DNA of 64,000 bases from Pseudomonas cichorii (GTDB lineage Bacteria; Pseudomonadota; Gammaproteobacteria; Pseudomonadales; Pseudomonadaceae), in NCBI RefSeq assembly GCF_015471405.1, contig NZ_BLVZ01000005.1, positions 372,001 to 436,000 on the forward strand. The letters run 5' to 3'. The notes under the pieces were generated by a model. The model was not told the DNA's origin and searched no databases. It saw nothing but the letters and a program-made list of their open reading frames with translations. Positions within the stretch are counted from its first letter, which is position 1. Each line of letters opens with the position of its first letter. Shown here piece after piece: positions 41,604 to 51,532 of the stretch. The position numbers and the translations under genes are program-made.

Positions 41604-42614
41604 ATGTCCCGCGTTACACTGAGTCGCTTTTTGATTGAGCAGACCCGCAGCAACAATACTCCTGCCGATCTGCGCTTCCTGATCGAAGTAGTGGCGCGAG
41701 CATGCAAGGAAATCAGCCATGCCGTCTCCAAAGGCGCGCTGGGTGGCGTACTGGGCAGCATGGGCACCGAAAACGTACAGGGTGAAGTGCAGAAAAAGCT
41801 CGACGTGATCTCCAACGAAATCCTGCTTGAAGCCAACGAATGGGGCGGTCACCTGGCCGGCATGGCGTCCGAAGAAATGGACAATGCCTACCAGATTCCG
41901 GGCAAATACCCGAAAGGCGCCTACCTGCTGGTATTCGACCCGCTGGACGGCTCTTCCAACATCGATATCAACGCCCCGGTCGGCACTATCTTCTCGGTAC
42001 TGCGTTGCCCTAACGAATACCTGAGCCAGAACGAAGCCCTGAACGAAAAGGCCTTCCTGCAACCGGGCACCGAGCAGGTAGCCGCCGGTTATGCCATCTA
42101 TGGTCCACAGACCATGCTGATCCTGACCCTGGGCAATGGCGTCAAAGGCTTCACCCTGGACCGCGAAATGGGCAGCTTCGTGCTGACCCACGAAGACATC
42201 AAGATCCCGGAGTCCACTCAGGAGTTCGCGATCAACATGTCCAACCAGCGTCACTGGGAAGCGCCGGTACAACGCTACGTCGACGAATTGCTGGCTGGCG
42301 AAGAAGGCCCGTTGAAAAAGAACTACAACATGCGCTGGGTCGCGGCGATGGTCGCAGACGTACACCGCATCCTGACCCGTGGCGGCCTGTTCATGTACCC
42401 ACGTGACAGCCGTGAGCCTTCCAAGCCGGGCAAACTGCGCCTGATGTACGAAGCCAACCCGATGTCCTTCCTGGTCGAGCAGGCAGGCGGTGCATCCACC
42501 GACGGCCATCAGCGCATCCTCGACATCCAGCCTGAAGGCCTGCACCAGCGTGTAGCCGTTTTCCTGGGTTCCAGAGAAGAAGTCGAGCGCGCCACGGCGT
42601 ACCACAAGGAATAA
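41604..42614 (+). CDS. fbp: Fructose-1,6-bisphosphatase, class I
   Basis: Gluconeogenic removal of the C1 phosphate from fructose 1,6-bisphosphate. 336 residues. Metal motifs are [15 protein letters not shown] and the N-terminal [14 protein letters not shown]; substrate region GGLFMYPRD and the late metal/substrate motif [18 protein letters not shown] after CGGAG. The DUF924 gene starts four bases after the stop. Confidence 0.96.
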   Translation: MSRVTLSRFLIEQTRSNNTPADLRFLIEVVARACKEISHAVSKGALGGVLGSMGTENVQGEVQKKLDVISNEILLEANEWGGHLAGMASEEMDNAYQIPGKYPKGAYLLVFDPLDGSSNIDINAPVGTIFSVLRCPNEYLSQNEALNEKAFLQPGTEQVAAGYAIYGPQTMLILTLGNGVKGFTLDREMGSFVLTHEDIKIPESTQEFAINMSNQRHWEAPVQRYVDELLAGEEGPLKKNYNMRWVAAMVADVHRILTRGGLFMYPRDSREPSKPGKLRLMYEANPMSFLVEQAGGASTDGHQRILDIQPEGLHQRVAVFLGSREEVERATAYHKE

Positions 42615-42618
42615 GACC

Positions 42619-43221
42619 ATGTCCGCTCCCTGGCTGCCTCTGCTGCAATGGTGGTTCGGTTCTGCCGAGTCAGCCAGCGAAGCGGTGAAAGCCAGGGAAT
42701 CGCTCTGGTTCGGCAAGAATCCGGACAATGACACCGAAGCCCGCAAGCGCTTCGGTGTTCTGGTCGAGCAGGCCTTGTCGGGCGGCCTCAAGGAATGGGC
42801 AGAAAACCCCAAGGGCTGGCTGGCGCTGGTCCTGCTGCTCGATCAACTGCCGCGCATGATCCATCGCGATACGCCCAAGGCATTCGCTGGCGATCAACGC
42901 GCCCAGGCACTGGTGCAACACGGCCTGAAACTGGGCCGGGACCAGCATCTGGAACCGCTGGAGCGCACCTTCATCTATCTGGTGCTGGAACACAGCGAAA
43001 ACCTGGATGTGCAGGACCAGGCCATCGCCTGCTTCAGCAAACTACTACCGCTGCTCCCTGCCACAGATCGCGATTATTTCAATCACAGCCTGGATTACGC
43101 TGAGCGTCACCAGAAAGTCATCGCCCGGTTCGGTCGCTTTCCCCATCGCAACGAAATTCTCGGCCGTGCTTCGACCGATGAAGAGATCGAGTTTCTCAAA
43201 GAGCCCGGCTCAAGGTTTTAA
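42619..43221 (+). CDS. DUF924 family protein
   Basis: 200 residues, all-helical TPR-like family. Landmarks: N-terminal WWFGSAESASEAVKARESLWFGKN, the family motif LVLLLDQLPRMIHRDTPKAFAGD, and YAERHQKVIARFGRFPHRNEILGR. No catalytic site is known. AAGGA at the end of fbp is its ribosome site, so it is probably translated from the fbp mRNA. Confidence 0.88.
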   Translation: MSAPWLPLLQWWFGSAESASEAVKARESLWFGKNPDNDTEARKRFGVLVEQALSGGLKEWAENPKGWLALVLLLDQLPRMIHRDTPKAFAGDQRAQALVQHGLKLGRDQHLEPLERTFIYLVLEHSENLDVQDQAIACFSKLLPLLPATDRDYFNHSLDYAERHQKVIARFGRFPHRNEILGRASTDEEIEFLKEPGSRF

Positions 43222-43238
43222 GAGCTTTCGCGAAGCTC
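43222..43238 (+). other. Hairpin after the DUF924 gene
   Basis: GAGCTT-TCGCG-AAGCTC directly after the stop codon. No T run; the loop TCGCG resembles the core of the REP family. Could be a degenerate REP half. Confidence 0.4.
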
Positions 43239-43369
43239 CACACATCGAACATCCTGCCCCAAGGGAACCAGATCACGGTTTTCTCTTCTAAGCTTTCGGC
43301 ATTGCGCCAGCATCGGGTCGGAGAGCCTGTTGCTGCGACGCAGCCCCCTTCCGTTCAGGAGCTTCATCC

Positions 43370-43624
43370 ATGTCTTTGCGCTCTCTCGCGTTACTGTCGT
43401 TTTGCGTGCTGCTGGCTGCCTGCAGCAAAATCACTCAGGAAAACTACTCAAAACTTTCCGCTGGCATGCCCAAGGCTCAGGTCGAAAACCTGCTGGGCAG
43501 CCCGACTGAATGCTCGGGCGCACTGGGAATGTCCAGTTGCACATGGGGCGACCAGAAAACCTTTATCAGCGTGCAGTACGCTGGTGACAAAGTACTCATA
43601 TTCTCGGGCCAAGGTCTGAAATAA
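43370..43624 (+). CDS. Small lipoprotein, SmpA/OmlA-like
   Basis: 84 residues. Signal peptide with lipobox LLAAC (Cys about 18), then ITQENYSKLSAGMPKAQVENLLGSP, a pattern typical of small BamE/SmpA-like lipoproteins where a helix pair is followed by WGD...SVQYAGDKV strands. Two further Cys (ECSG and SSCTWG) could pair. AGGAG nine bases before ATG. Lies between DUF924 and the lipocalin gene, which starts three bases after it. Confidence 0.82.
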   Translation: MSLRSLALLSFCVLLAACSKITQENYSKLSAGMPKAQVENLLGSPTECSGALGMSSCTWGDQKTFISVQYAGDKVLIFSGQGLK

Positions 43625-43627
43625 CCC

Positions 43628-44197
43628 ATGATCAAGCTACTTCTACGCTTTGGCATTCTCGTCATGGCCAGCTTCCTGGCCATTGGCTTCGCCCATTCGG
43701 CTGACAATCTCGATCCAAAAACCGTCGACAGCGTTGATCTCAACCGCTATCAGGGCACCTGGTATGAGCTGGCACGGCTGCCGATGTTCTTCCAGCGCAA
43801 CTGCGCACAGTCCGAAGCTCATTACCTGCTCAAGGCTGACGGCAATATTGCCGTGACCAACCGTTGCAGGACCATCGAAGGCAAATGGCAGGAAGCCACA
43901 GGCACCGCATCGCCGCAAGTACCGGGCAAGACCGACAAACTGTGGGTGGTTTTCGACAACTGGTTCTCGCGACTGCTGCCGGGCCTGGCCAAGGGTAATT
44001 ACTGGGTCCTGGCACTCAGTGACGACTACAAGACTGCAGTGGTCGGCAATCCTGATCGCAAGTACCTGTGGCTGCTGTCCCGAACGCCAACAGTGCCGGA
44101 GTGGGTCAAACAGGAAATGCTGAGCAAGGCGCGCCAGCAGGGATATGACACCAGCCGGTTGATCTGGCGTGAGGATGACTCAAAGATCGGCAAGTGA
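43628..44197 (+). CDS. blc: Bacterial lipocalin, Blc-like
   Basis: 189 residues. N-terminal hydrophobic segment (about 4-24) without a clear lipobox Cys, then the lipocalin GxW motif RYQGTWYELARLPMFFQ and later strands LWVVFDNWFSRLLPG and YWVLALSDDYKTAVVG. Binds lipids or other small apolar molecules, in the envelope. E. coli Blc is a lipoprotein; here export seems to use a cleaved or uncleaved signal without a lipid anchor. Probably co-transcribed with the small lipoprotein. Confidence 0.9.
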   Translation: MIKLLLRFGILVMASFLAIGFAHSADNLDPKTVDSVDLNRYQGTWYELARLPMFFQRNCAQSEAHYLLKADGNIAVTNRCRTIEGKWQEATGTASPQVPGKTDKLWVVFDNWFSRLLPGLAKGNYWVLALSDDYKTAVVGNPDRKYLWLLSRTPTVPEWVKQEMLSKARQQGYDTSRLIWREDDSKIGK

Positions 44198-44210
44198 TCT
44201 GCATCCATGG

Positions 44211-44228
44211 AGGGGGCACGAGCCCCCT
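44211..44228. terminator. Terminator between blc and hutF
   Basis: GGGGGC-ACGA-GCCCCC hairpin 14 bp after the blc stop. Convergent genes on both sides. Confidence 0.8.
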
Positions 44229-44249
44229 TCGTGAATGAATTCACTCCTG
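44228..44249. repeat. Degenerate REP half overlapping the hutF stop
   Basis: TTCGTGAATGAATTCACTCCT differs from the REP word at a few sites and runs over the hutF stop codon at 44241. Confidence 0.55.
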
Positions 44250-45611
44250 CCCCAGCAACTCTCGAAGCACCTGCGCAAACGCCCGGCTACTTTCCTCTTC
44301 TGCCGCATGGCGCCCTTCGCGCACCACCCAGCGGCCATTGACCATTACATCGCGAACCTGACGATCAGCGCCCGCAAACAGCCAGCGGTTGAGGATCGTA
44401 TCGCCGGATGCGGTTGCCAGATACGGGTCTGAACCATCCAGCACTAGCCAGTCTGCGCGATGCCCGGCTTCAAGCTTGCCGATCTTCTGCCCCAAGGCCT
44501 GTGCGCCACCCGCCAGTGCTGCATCGAACAGGGTCCGGCCCACCATCGGCTGATCGCTGCGATAGAGCCGGTTGCGGCGCTGGTCTCGCAGGCGCTGGCC
44601 ATATTCCAGCCAGCGGAGTTCTTCGACCACACTGAGCGAAACATGGCTGTCCGAGCCAATGCCCCAGCGTCCGCCCTGAGCGATGTAATCCACTGCGGGG
44701 AAGATGCCATCGCCCAGGTTGGCTTCGGTTGTCAGGCACAAACCCGCCACGCTGCCACTTTTCGCCATGAGGCTGACTTCATCCGGTTCGGCATGGGTCG
44801 CATGCACCAGACACCAGCGCGGATCCACGGCTACGTTTTCATACAACCATTGCAACGGGCGTCGGCCACTCCAGCTCAGGCAGTCATCGACTTCCTTTTG
44901 TTGCTCGGCGATATGGATATGTACCGGACACTGCCGGTCGCTGGCTGCCAACACGTCGCTGATCTGTTGCGCAGTAACGGCGCGCAACGAGTGAAAGCAA
45001 AGACCAAGACTCTGGGACGCCTGACTGGCAATGACCGGCTTGAGGCGGTCCTGCAAATCAAGATAGCTGTCGGTGCTGTGGATAAACCGGCGTTGCCCTT
45101 CGTTCGGCGCTTGCCCACCAAACCCGGAATGGCTGTAGAGCACCGGCAGCAGGGTCAGGCCGATGCCCGCTGAAGTGGCGGCCTGGCTGATCTGCAAGGC
45201 CAGTTCGGCAGGGTCGGCATAAGGCTTGCCATTGGTGTCCTGATGGACGTAGTGAAACTCTGCAACCGAGGTGTAACCGCCCTTGAGCATTTCAATATAG
45301 AGCTGTCGGGCGATGACACCCACCTGCGGCGCACTGATCTGCCCGACAAGACGATACATGAGGTCGCGCCAGGTCCAGAAACTGTCGCTGGGGTTGCCCG
45401 CCACCTCCGCCAGCCCGGCCATCGCCCGCTGGAAGGCATGGGAGTGCAGATTCGGCATGCCAGGCAGCAACGGGCCGCTGACAGACTCGGCGCCCTGCCG
45501 GTCAGCATTGGCCTGCACCGAACTCAACAAACCATCGGAACTGACCTCCAGACGGACATTATCGGCCCAACCACCGGGTAGTAATGCGCGCTCGGCAAAG
45601 AAGGCTGGCAT
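44241..45611 (-). CDS. hutF: Formimidoylglutamate deiminase
   Basis: Amidohydrolase that turns N-formimino-glutamate into N-formylglutamate and ammonia in the five-step histidine route of pseudomonads. 456 residues; metal ligands in PNLHSHAFQRAMAG, HIHIAEQQKEV, HATHAEPDE and SDSHVSLSVVEELR. ATG 45611 chosen; a TTG three codons up lies on the ribosome site GAGG. Divergent from hutC, with a HutC-like operator 27 bp before the start. Confidence 0.94.
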   Translation of the reverse strand: MPAFFAERALLPGGWADNVRLEVSSDGLLSSVQANADRQGAESVSGPLLPGMPNLHSHAFQRAMAGLAEVAGNPSDSFWTWRDLMYRLVGQISAPQVGVIARQLYIEMLKGGYTSVAEFHYVHQDTNGKPYADPAELALQISQAATSAGIGLTLLPVLYSHSGFGGQAPNEGQRRFIHSTDSYLDLQDRLKPVIASQASQSLGLCFHSLRAVTAQQISDVLAASDRQCPVHIHIAEQQKEVDDCLSWSGRRPLQWLYENVAVDPRWCLVHATHAEPDEVSLMAKSGSVAGLCLTTEANLGDGIFPAVDYIAQGGRWGIGSDSHVSLSVVEELRWLEYGQRLRDQRRNRLYRSDQPMVGRTLFDAALAGGAQALGQKIGKLEAGHRADWLVLDGSDPYLATASGDTILNRWLFAGADRQVRDVMVNGRWVVREGRHAAEEESSRAFAQVLRELLGQE

Positions 45612-45637
45612 TGACTTCAAACCTCATCACTGTAATT

Positions 45638-45647
45638 TGTATATACA
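45638..45647. promoter_or_regulatory. Candidate HutC operator before hutF
   Basis: TGTATATACA, a perfect 10-bp palindrome inside TTTGTATATACATATACAGA, 27 bp before the hutF ATG. It shares TTGTATRTACA with the site before hutU (55454-55467). HutC sites of this type are known in enteric bacteria and Pseudomonas. Confidence 0.72.
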
Positions 45648-45758
45648 TATACAGACGTTCTGATGCCCGGTAAACCTTCGCACGCTTGCCGTACCGTAGG
45701 TTAATGGTTAGCTTGGGCGCTATTTCGTAGCTGAACCACCCAGAACAAGGACCCGCAC

Positions 45759-46508
45759 GTGCCGACTCCACCCGCCTCTTCCACCTTGGCATCCCAGATG
45801 GGCGAAAGTCCGGCACCGCTCTATGCCCGCGTCAAACAGATGATTGCCCTGCAAATCCAGAACGGCACCTGGCCGCCGCATCATCGCGTGCCGTCGGAAA
45901 GCGAACTGGTGACCCAACTGGGTTTCAGCCGCATGACCATCAACCGGGCCTTGCGCGAGCTGACCGCCGAAGGCCTGCTGGTGCGCATGCAGGGCGTCGG
46001 CACTTTCGTCGCTGAACCCAAAAGCCAGTCGGCACTGTTTGAAGTCAACAACATCGCTGACGAGATCGCCACGCGAGGCCACAGGCACTCCTGCAAGGTC
46101 ATCATTCTCAAGGAAGAATCCGCCGGCTCCGAGCGGGCTCTGGCACTGGACATGCGCGAAGGCCAGAAGGTGTTTCACTCACTGATCGTACACTTTGAAA
46201 ACGATATCCCGGTGCAGATCGAAGACCGCTTCGTCAATGCACAGGTGGCACCGGACTACCTCAAGCAGGACTTTACCCGGCAGACGCCTTACGCCTATCT
46301 GTCGCAAGTCGCGCCGCTGACCGAGGGCGAGCATGTGGTCGAAGCGATACTGGCCGACGCCGACGAGTGCCAGTTGCTGCAAATCGATGCAGGCGAGCCT
46401 TGCCTGCTGATTCGCCGCCGGACATGGTCAGGACGTCAGCCGGTTACCGCCGCTCGCCTGATTCACCCCGGCTCCCGCCATCGCCTGGAAGGACGCTTCA
46501 CCAAATGA
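45759..46508 (+). CDS. hutC: Histidine utilisation repressor, GntR family
   Basis: 249 residues. N-terminal winged helix of the GntR type (PLYARVKQMIALQIQNGTWP, ESELVTQLGFSRMTINRALRELTAEGLLVRMQGVGTFVAE) and a C-terminal UTRA ligand domain with SLIVHFENDIPVQIEDRFV. Represses hut genes and is released by urocanate. GTG start. The stop overlaps the hutD start (ATGA). Confidence 0.94.
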   Translation: MPTPPASSTLASQMGESPAPLYARVKQMIALQIQNGTWPPHHRVPSESELVTQLGFSRMTINRALRELTAEGLLVRMQGVGTFVAEPKSQSALFEVNNIADEIATRGHRHSCKVIILKEESAGSERALALDMREGQKVFHSLIVHFENDIPVQIEDRFVNAQVAPDYLKQDFTRQTPYAYLSQVAPLTEGEHVVEAILADADECQLLQIDAGEPCLLIRRRTWSGRQPVTAARLIHPGSRHRLEGRFTK

Positions 46509-47101
46509 CCCGGACCAGAACCCTGCGCGCCATCGATTACCCTCGCATGCCCTGGAAAAACGGCGGCGGCAGCACCGAAGAAATTGCTCGCGATGGCGGG
46601 CAGGATCTGGAAGGCTTCGGCTGGCGCCTGTCGATTGCCGATATCGAAACGTCTGGCGACTTTTCGGTGTTTGCCGGTTATCAGCGGATCATCTCGGTGA
46701 TTCAGGGCGCCGGCATGACGCTGGATATAGACGGTGTCACCAGCCGCCCCTTGCTGCCAACCGACCCGCTGGCCTTCAGCGGTGACAGCCAGGTCAGTTG
46801 CGCCCTGCTCGACGGCCCTATTCGTGATTTCAACCTGATCTATGCTCCACAGCGTTACAGCGCTCGCCTGCACTGGATCGACGTACGCCAGCCACAACGA
46901 ATATTCAGTTGCGCCAGCACCTTTTTGCTGTTCAGCGTTGCCGAGCAGATCGGCGTCAGCGTAAATGACGGGCTCTGGGAAATCCTTGGCAGAAACGACT
47001 GCCTGCAAGTGGACAACCCAGGCGGCCTGCTGGAAATCGAGTTGCAAGCACCCAGCGCCAGCCGCTGCTGCCTCATCGAGTTGAGCGCCTTGCGCGCTTG
47101 A
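46505..47101 (+). CDS. hutD: HutD family protein
   Basis: 198 residues, cupin-like: [60 protein letters not shown]. In P. fluorescens HutD sets an upper limit on hut expression and is thought to bind a histidine-related compound. The open frame runs further up inside hutC; ATG 46505, overlapping the hutC stop, is the start. 34 bp before nhaA. Confidence 0.93.
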   Translation: MTRTRTLRAIDYPRMPWKNGGGSTEEIARDGGQDLEGFGWRLSIADIETSGDFSVFAGYQRIISVIQGAGMTLDIDGVTSRPLLPTDPLAFSGDSQVSCALLDGPIRDFNLIYAPQRYSARLHWIDVRQPQRIFSCASTFLLFSVAEQIGVSVNDGLWEILGRNDCLQVDNPGGLLEIELQAPSASRCCLIELSALRA

Positions 47102-47135
47102 ACCGCCAAATCAAGATCCTGTTTCAAGGACGAGC

Positions 47136-48311
47136 ATGACCCAATTCCCTCCAAAGGAAACACCTAGAGCCGTTGCCATTCTGGCCAGCTTCCTGTCATC
47201 GGAATCGGCAGGCGGCATTGTCCTGATGGGCGCGGCGCTGGCTGCACTGATCGTTGCCAACTCACCTCTGGCTCCCGGCTACTTCGCCATTCTGCATAGC
47301 GTCTGGCTGGGGCTTTCCGTCGAGCTATGGATCAACGACGGGCTCATGGCGATCTTCTTTCTGATGGTCGGCCTGGAAATCAAACGCGAAGTACTCGCCG
47401 GCGGGCTCGCCACGTGGGAACAACGCGCTCTGCCCGGTTTTGCAGCGGCAGGCGGCATGCTGGTCCCGGCGTTGATCTATATAGCGATCAACTGGGGCAA
47501 CCCGCAGACCATCAGCGGCTGGGCGATCCCCGCGGCAACCGACATTGCTTTCGCACTCGGGGTTTTGTCATTACTGGGCAACCGGGTGCCTGTGTCCCTG
47601 AAAGTGTTCCTGGCAGCGCTGGCGATTCTCGACGATCTGGGGGCCGTGACCATCATCGCCTTCTTCTACAGCTCGGGCCTGAATCTGCCCATGCTGCTGG
47701 CGTCCTTCGTGACCCTGGCAGTGCTGGTTGCGATGAACCGCCTGAAGGTGCGGCGCTTGTTGCCGTACCTGATACTGGGCGCGCTGCTGTGGTTCTTCGT
47801 GCTGCAATCGGGCGTGCATGCCACGCTGGCAGGTGTTGCGCTGGCGCTGTGCATTCCCTTGGGCAAACCAGAGGAAGAAGCGCGCTCGCCACTGCTGTTT
47901 CTTGAAGAAAAGCTGCATTACTGGGTCGCGTTCGCCATCGTGCCGGTGTTCGGATTCGCCAATGCGGGGGTTTCACTTTCAGGCATTTCTGCAGAAAACC
48001 TGCTGGACCCTGTACCGCTCGGGGTTGCGCTGGGGCTGTTCGTCGGCAAGCAGATCGGTGTTTTCCTGGCTGCGGCGCTTGCGATCCGGGCCGGGCTTGC
48101 GGTTCTGCCACAAGGCAGCAACTGGGTGCAGCTCTATGGCGTGGCGCTGCTTTGCGGCATCGGTTTCACCATGAGCCTGTTCATCGGCAACCTCGCTTTC
48201 CCCGGCGCAGTGCATCTGGTGGACGAGGTAAAAATCGGCGTTCTCATGGGTTCGGGGTTTGCCGCGATTGCAGGTGTGCTGCTGTTGCGCAGCCGTTTCA
48301 GTCGGCCCTGA
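47136..48311 (+). CDS. nhaA: Na+/H+ antiporter NhaA
   Basis: Inner-membrane antiporter for sodium and pH homeostasis. 391 residues with about 12 membrane helices. The essential Asp pair is in [20 protein letters not shown], with LNDG-type [21 protein letters not shown] and [17 protein letters not shown] as further markers. Its place right after hutD is not expected from function; there is 34 bp between them, so co-transcription is possible. Confidence 0.95.
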   Translation: MTQFPPKETPRAVAILASFLSSESAGGIVLMGAALAALIVANSPLAPGYFAILHSVWLGLSVELWINDGLMAIFFLMVGLEIKREVLAGGLATWEQRALPGFAAAGGMLVPALIYIAINWGNPQTISGWAIPAATDIAFALGVLSLLGNRVPVSLKVFLAALAILDDLGAVTIIAFFYSSGLNLPMLLASFVTLAVLVAMNRLKVRRLLPYLILGALLWFFVLQSGVHATLAGVALALCIPLGKPEEEARSPLLFLEEKLHYWVAFAIVPVFGFANAGVSLSGISAENLLDPVPLGVALGLFVGKQIGVFLAAALAIRAGLAVLPQGSNWVQLYGVALLCGIGFTMSLFIGNLAFPGAVHLVDEVKIGVLMGSGFAAIAGVLLLRSRFSRP

Positions 48312-48417
48312 AAAAATATTTTCAAATCACTGCATCCAGATTGTTTTCTCGCGGGTAGTACATACAGCAGCCACTTCGAGTTGCTGAGCGCGGTTAAACA
48401 ATCTGGAGATTTTCTGC

Positions 48418-48951
48418 ATGAACGCAAAACGTTTGCTCTGCCTTGCAGGTAGTACCCTGGCTCTCACTTGCCTGACTTCTGTTGCCATGGCTCAGACCTC
48501 CCTACCCGAAAGCGTACGGGTCCCGGACGGTCACAAGATCACTCTGGAAACCACCGGCGTGGGCGAGATCACTTACGAATGCCGCGCCAAGGCCAACTCT
48601 GCTACCGAAACCGAATGGGTATTCGTCGGCCCCAAAGCTGTCCTCAATGATCGCAGCGGCAAACAGGTCGGCACTTACTACGGCCCACCGGCTACCTGGG
48701 AATCCAAAGACGGCTCCAAGCTGACCGGCACTCAAGTGGCCGTTGCACCTTCCAGCGCGGGCAACCTGCCTTACCAACTGGTCAAGGCCAATCCGGCTGA
48801 AGGCAAGGGTGCCCTGACCGGTACGGCCTACATCCAGCGCGTGGCACTGAAAGGCGGCGTTGCACCAGCCACTGCCTGCTCGGCCAGCAACAAGGGCGCG
48901 AAGGAAGTGGTCAAGTACCAGGCTGACTACATCTTCTGGGCCAGCAAGTGA
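48418..48951 (+). CDS. DUF3455 domain protein, exported
   Basis: 177 residues with a signal peptide (cleavage after SVAMA, before QTSLPES). The DUF3455 core is seen as GEITYECRAKANSATETEWVFVGPKAVL, GTYYGPPATWESKDGSKLTG and PYQLVKANPAEGKGALTGTAYIQRV. Function unknown; a periplasmic or secreted place is likely. It lies 104 bp before the ECF sigma gene, in the same direction. Confidence 0.85.
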   Translation: MNAKRLLCLAGSTLALTCLTSVAMAQTSLPESVRVPDGHKITLETTGVGEITYECRAKANSATETEWVFVGPKAVLNDRSGKQVGTYYGPPATWESKDGSKLTGTQVAVAPSSAGNLPYQLVKANPAEGKGALTGTAYIQRVALKGGVAPATACSASNKGAKEVVKYQADYIFWASK

Positions 48952-49055
48952 TCAAAGCCATTCAATGGGGTGCCGCGCAGTCAGTAGTCTATGCTGCTAC
49001 GCGGGAGCCTTGTGATGTCAACGAGGCAGCAATCATCCATTGATGGCGGATCGAC

Positions 49056-49622
49056 GTGTCTTCACACGAATCTCTCTTTGACTACGAAGCCACGCTGCAT
49101 GCCTGCGCCCGCGGTGAGCGCCAGGCATTGCAGCGTCTCTATCAACAGGAAAGCGCCCGGCTGCTCGGCGTCGTCGTGCGGCTCGTGCGTGACAACGCAC
49201 TGGCGCAAGACATCGTGCATGATGCATTCCTCAAGATCTGGACCCATGCGGCAAGCTTCGATCAGGCAAGAGGTTCGGCACGCGGCTGGATTTTCAGCGT
49301 GACCCGTCATCTGGCGCTCAATCGCCTGCGCAACCATGCCCGGGAAGTACGCCTGGAAGACGATGGCAGCGAGGACCACCACGAAGCTGCCACCCTTGAA
49401 GGCTGGCAGGAAACCGGCGATGCCTTTGACTGGCGCGTCAATCCGGGACGGATTCAGTTCTGCCTGGAACAGCTTGAACCGGTGCGACGCAACTGTGTTT
49501 TTCACGCTTACGTGGACGGCTATTCGCATCAGGAAATCGCGCAGAAAATCGGCGCGCCCTTGGGTACGGTCAAAGCCTGGATCAAGCGCAGCCTTACGGC
49601 TTTGCGGGAGTGTATGGGATGA
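49056..49622 (+). CDS. ECF-family RNA polymerase sigma factor
   Basis: 188 residues. Region 2 includes ALAQDIVHDAFLKIWTHAASF and GSARGWIFSVTRHLALNRLR; region 4 is GYSHQEIAQKIGAPLGTVKAWIKRSL. GTG start. The gene overlaps the anti-sigma gene by four bases (ATGA), the usual layout for a membrane-controlled sigma factor. Target genes are not known; DUF3455 upstream is a candidate. Confidence 0.92.
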   Translation: MSSHESLFDYEATLHACARGERQALQRLYQQESARLLGVVVRLVRDNALAQDIVHDAFLKIWTHAASFDQARGSARGWIFSVTRHLALNRLRNHAREVRLEDDGSEDHHEAATLEGWQETGDAFDWRVNPGRIQFCLEQLEPVRRNCVFHAYVDGYSHQEIAQKIGAPLGTVKAWIKRSLTALRECMG

Positions 49623-50320
49623 CTCGGCCTACAAATGAAAACATCAATGAGCTGGCCGGCGAGTACGTGCTCGGCACCTTGTCTGCCCAGCAAAGAATCG
49701 ACATCCAGAACCGGCTGGCACATGAGCCCGATTTGCAGGCCGCAGTCGATGCCTGGGAGGAACGCCTGCTGCCGCTGACGGCAATGGCCGAACCTGTGAC
49801 GCCCGCGCCGGGACTCTGGAGCCGTATCGAACGCAGCATCACCGAGCTCTCCGCCAACAGAACCGAACCGCAACGTACACGCTGGTGGGACAGCCTTTCG
49901 ATCTGGCGCGGGCTGGCCGGGGCCGGACTGGCCGCATCGCTGGTGCTGGGCACGATGCTTTTCATACAGCCATCGCAGGCACCGTCCTACCTGGTCGTAC
50001 TCGTCGCCCCACAGGACAAGGCGCCTGGCTGGGTCGTCCAGGCCAGCAACTCGCAGGAAATCCAGCTCATTCCACTGGGCGAAACCCAGGTCCCTGCGGA
50101 CAAGGCCCTGGAGTTCTGGACCAAGGCTGACGACTGGCAAGGACCGGTATCACTCGGCTTGGTAAAACCGGGCCAGACCCTGCATATACCGCTCGATAAA
50201 TTGCCACCGCTGCAACATAACCAGTTGTTCGAGCTGACACTGGAGAAGTCCACGGGCTCGCCTGTTGGTAAACCGACCGGACCGATACAGTTTATCGGGC
50301 GGGCGGTGAAGGTGATTTAA
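49619..50320 (+). CDS. Anti-sigma factor, RskA-like
   Basis: 233 residues. Cytoplasmic N-terminal sigma-binding part (NINELAGEYVLGTLSAQQRI, then DAWEERLLPLTAM), one membrane helix at about 98-116 (GLAGAGLAASLVLGTMLF), and a periplasmic RskA-like domain (YLVVLVAPQDKAPGWVVQAS, LEFWTKADDWQGPVSLG). No zinc-binding His-Cys motif in the N-terminus. Co-translated with the sigma factor. Confidence 0.88.
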   Translation: MTRPTNENINELAGEYVLGTLSAQQRIDIQNRLAHEPDLQAAVDAWEERLLPLTAMAEPVTPAPGLWSRIERSITELSANRTEPQRTRWWDSLSIWRGLAGAGLAASLVLGTMLFIQPSQAPSYLVVLVAPQDKAPGWVVQASNSQEIQLIPLGETQVPADKALEFWTKADDWQGPVSLGLVKPGQTLHIPLDKLPPLQHNQLFELTLEKSTGSPVGKPTGPIQFIGRAVKVI

Positions 50321-50341
50321 CCTGCTGCACCGGCCCCACCT

Positions 50342-51529
50342 TCAACGGATGCGTTCCTTGTACTGGCGAGGATTGAACCGCAACACAATCCCGATCATCA
50401 CCACCATCACCGCTGTCAACGTCCACCACGCCCCCTCGAAACTCCCCGACTGGTCACGGATGACGCCAGCCAGCAGAGGAGACAGGCCAGCTATCAGATA
50501 GCCGATGCCTTGCACAAAGGCGGTCAGGCTTCCGGCACGGGCCGGGTTATCGATATGGTCCATGGAGATGATCAAACTCATCGGGAACAGACCGCCGATC
50601 CCCAGTCCCAGCAGACAAGGCCACAGCATGGTCAAGTGTTCAAAGGACAGAATAAGGCCGCTGAAACCGGCAATGATCAGCAGCAACAAGGCAGCCAGCG
50701 CCCAACGTTTGTCCCGAGTCTGATTGACCATCGCAGGCACCGCCAGACCGGCCAGCACTTCCATCGCTGTCAAAAATCCCAGCACCAGCCCGGCGTCCTG
50801 CTCGCTCCAGCCTCTTTCCACGTAATAAGGCGCAAGCCAGGCCAGCACACAGGTGTAGGAAGCCGTGCCAAGGCCGAAGAACACGGCCAACAACCAGGCG
50901 CGTGGATTGCCGAAAAACGAGTCACTTTTGCCTTTGGGAGCGGCTTCGACGACCGGAATCGCCGAGCGTTGAAACGTCCACAGGACCAGCGCCAGCAACG
51001 CGAGCACACCCCATATCGCCAACGAAACCTTCCAGCTACCGCTCTGCTTGAGCACGAAGGGCGAGAACGACGCCGCCAGTGCAGCACCGCCCATGATCGA
51101 GGTGACATACAGGCCCATGAACAGGGACACGTTGTCCTTGAAACGGGTCTTGATCAAGGCCGGCATCAACGCCTGAATCATCGCGATCCCCAGTCCAGAG
51201 AGGACTGCACTCACGATCAACTCCAACGCGCCATCGATGGACAGCCGGGACGCACTGGCGATACCAATCACTAGCAGCGACAACCCGATTGCCCGATGCT
51301 CGCCCAATGACTGAGCCAGCCGCATCCCGAAAAACATCCCGAGCCCCATCGCCATCACCGGCAACATGGTCAACAGCGAGGCCAGGCTAAAACTGAGGGG
51401 AATATCACCCCGAATAGCCGACAGAAGCGGCCCGATGGCCGCCATGCCGGGCCGAAGATTCAACGCCACCAGCACGACACTGGACATCAACCAGAAAGCG
51501 TGAGTGGTTGAAGCACGAATGTTTTCCAT
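50342..51529 (-). CDS. MFS transporter, CynX/NimT-like
   Basis: About 395 residues and 12 membrane helices; N-terminal LVALNLRPGMAAIGPLLSAI is typical of the CynX/NimT branch (cyanate or 2-nitroimidazole type). Substrate unknown. ATG 51529 chosen over the GTG just before it. Faces the anti-sigma gene. Upstream begins the AT-rich islet. Confidence 0.85.
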   Translation of the reverse strand: MENIRASTTHAFWLMSSVVLVALNLRPGMAAIGPLLSAIRGDIPLSFSLASLLTMLPVMAMGLGMFFGMRLAQSLGEHRAIGLSLLVIGIASASRLSIDGALELIVSAVLSGLGIAMIQALMPALIKTRFKDNVSLFMGLYVTSIMGGAALAASFSPFVLKQSGSWKVSLAIWGVLALLALVLWTFQRSAIPVVEAAPKGKSDSFFGNPRAWLLAVFFGLGTASYTCVLAWLAPYYVERGWSEQDAGLVLGFLTAMEVLAGLAVPAMVNQTRDKRWALAALLLLIIAGFSGLILSFEHLTMLWPCLLGLGIGGLFPMSLIISMDHIDNPARAGSLTAFVQGIGYLIAGLSPLLAGVIRDQSGSFEGAWWTLTAVMVVMIGIVLRFNPRQYKERIR

Positions 51530-51532
51530 CAC

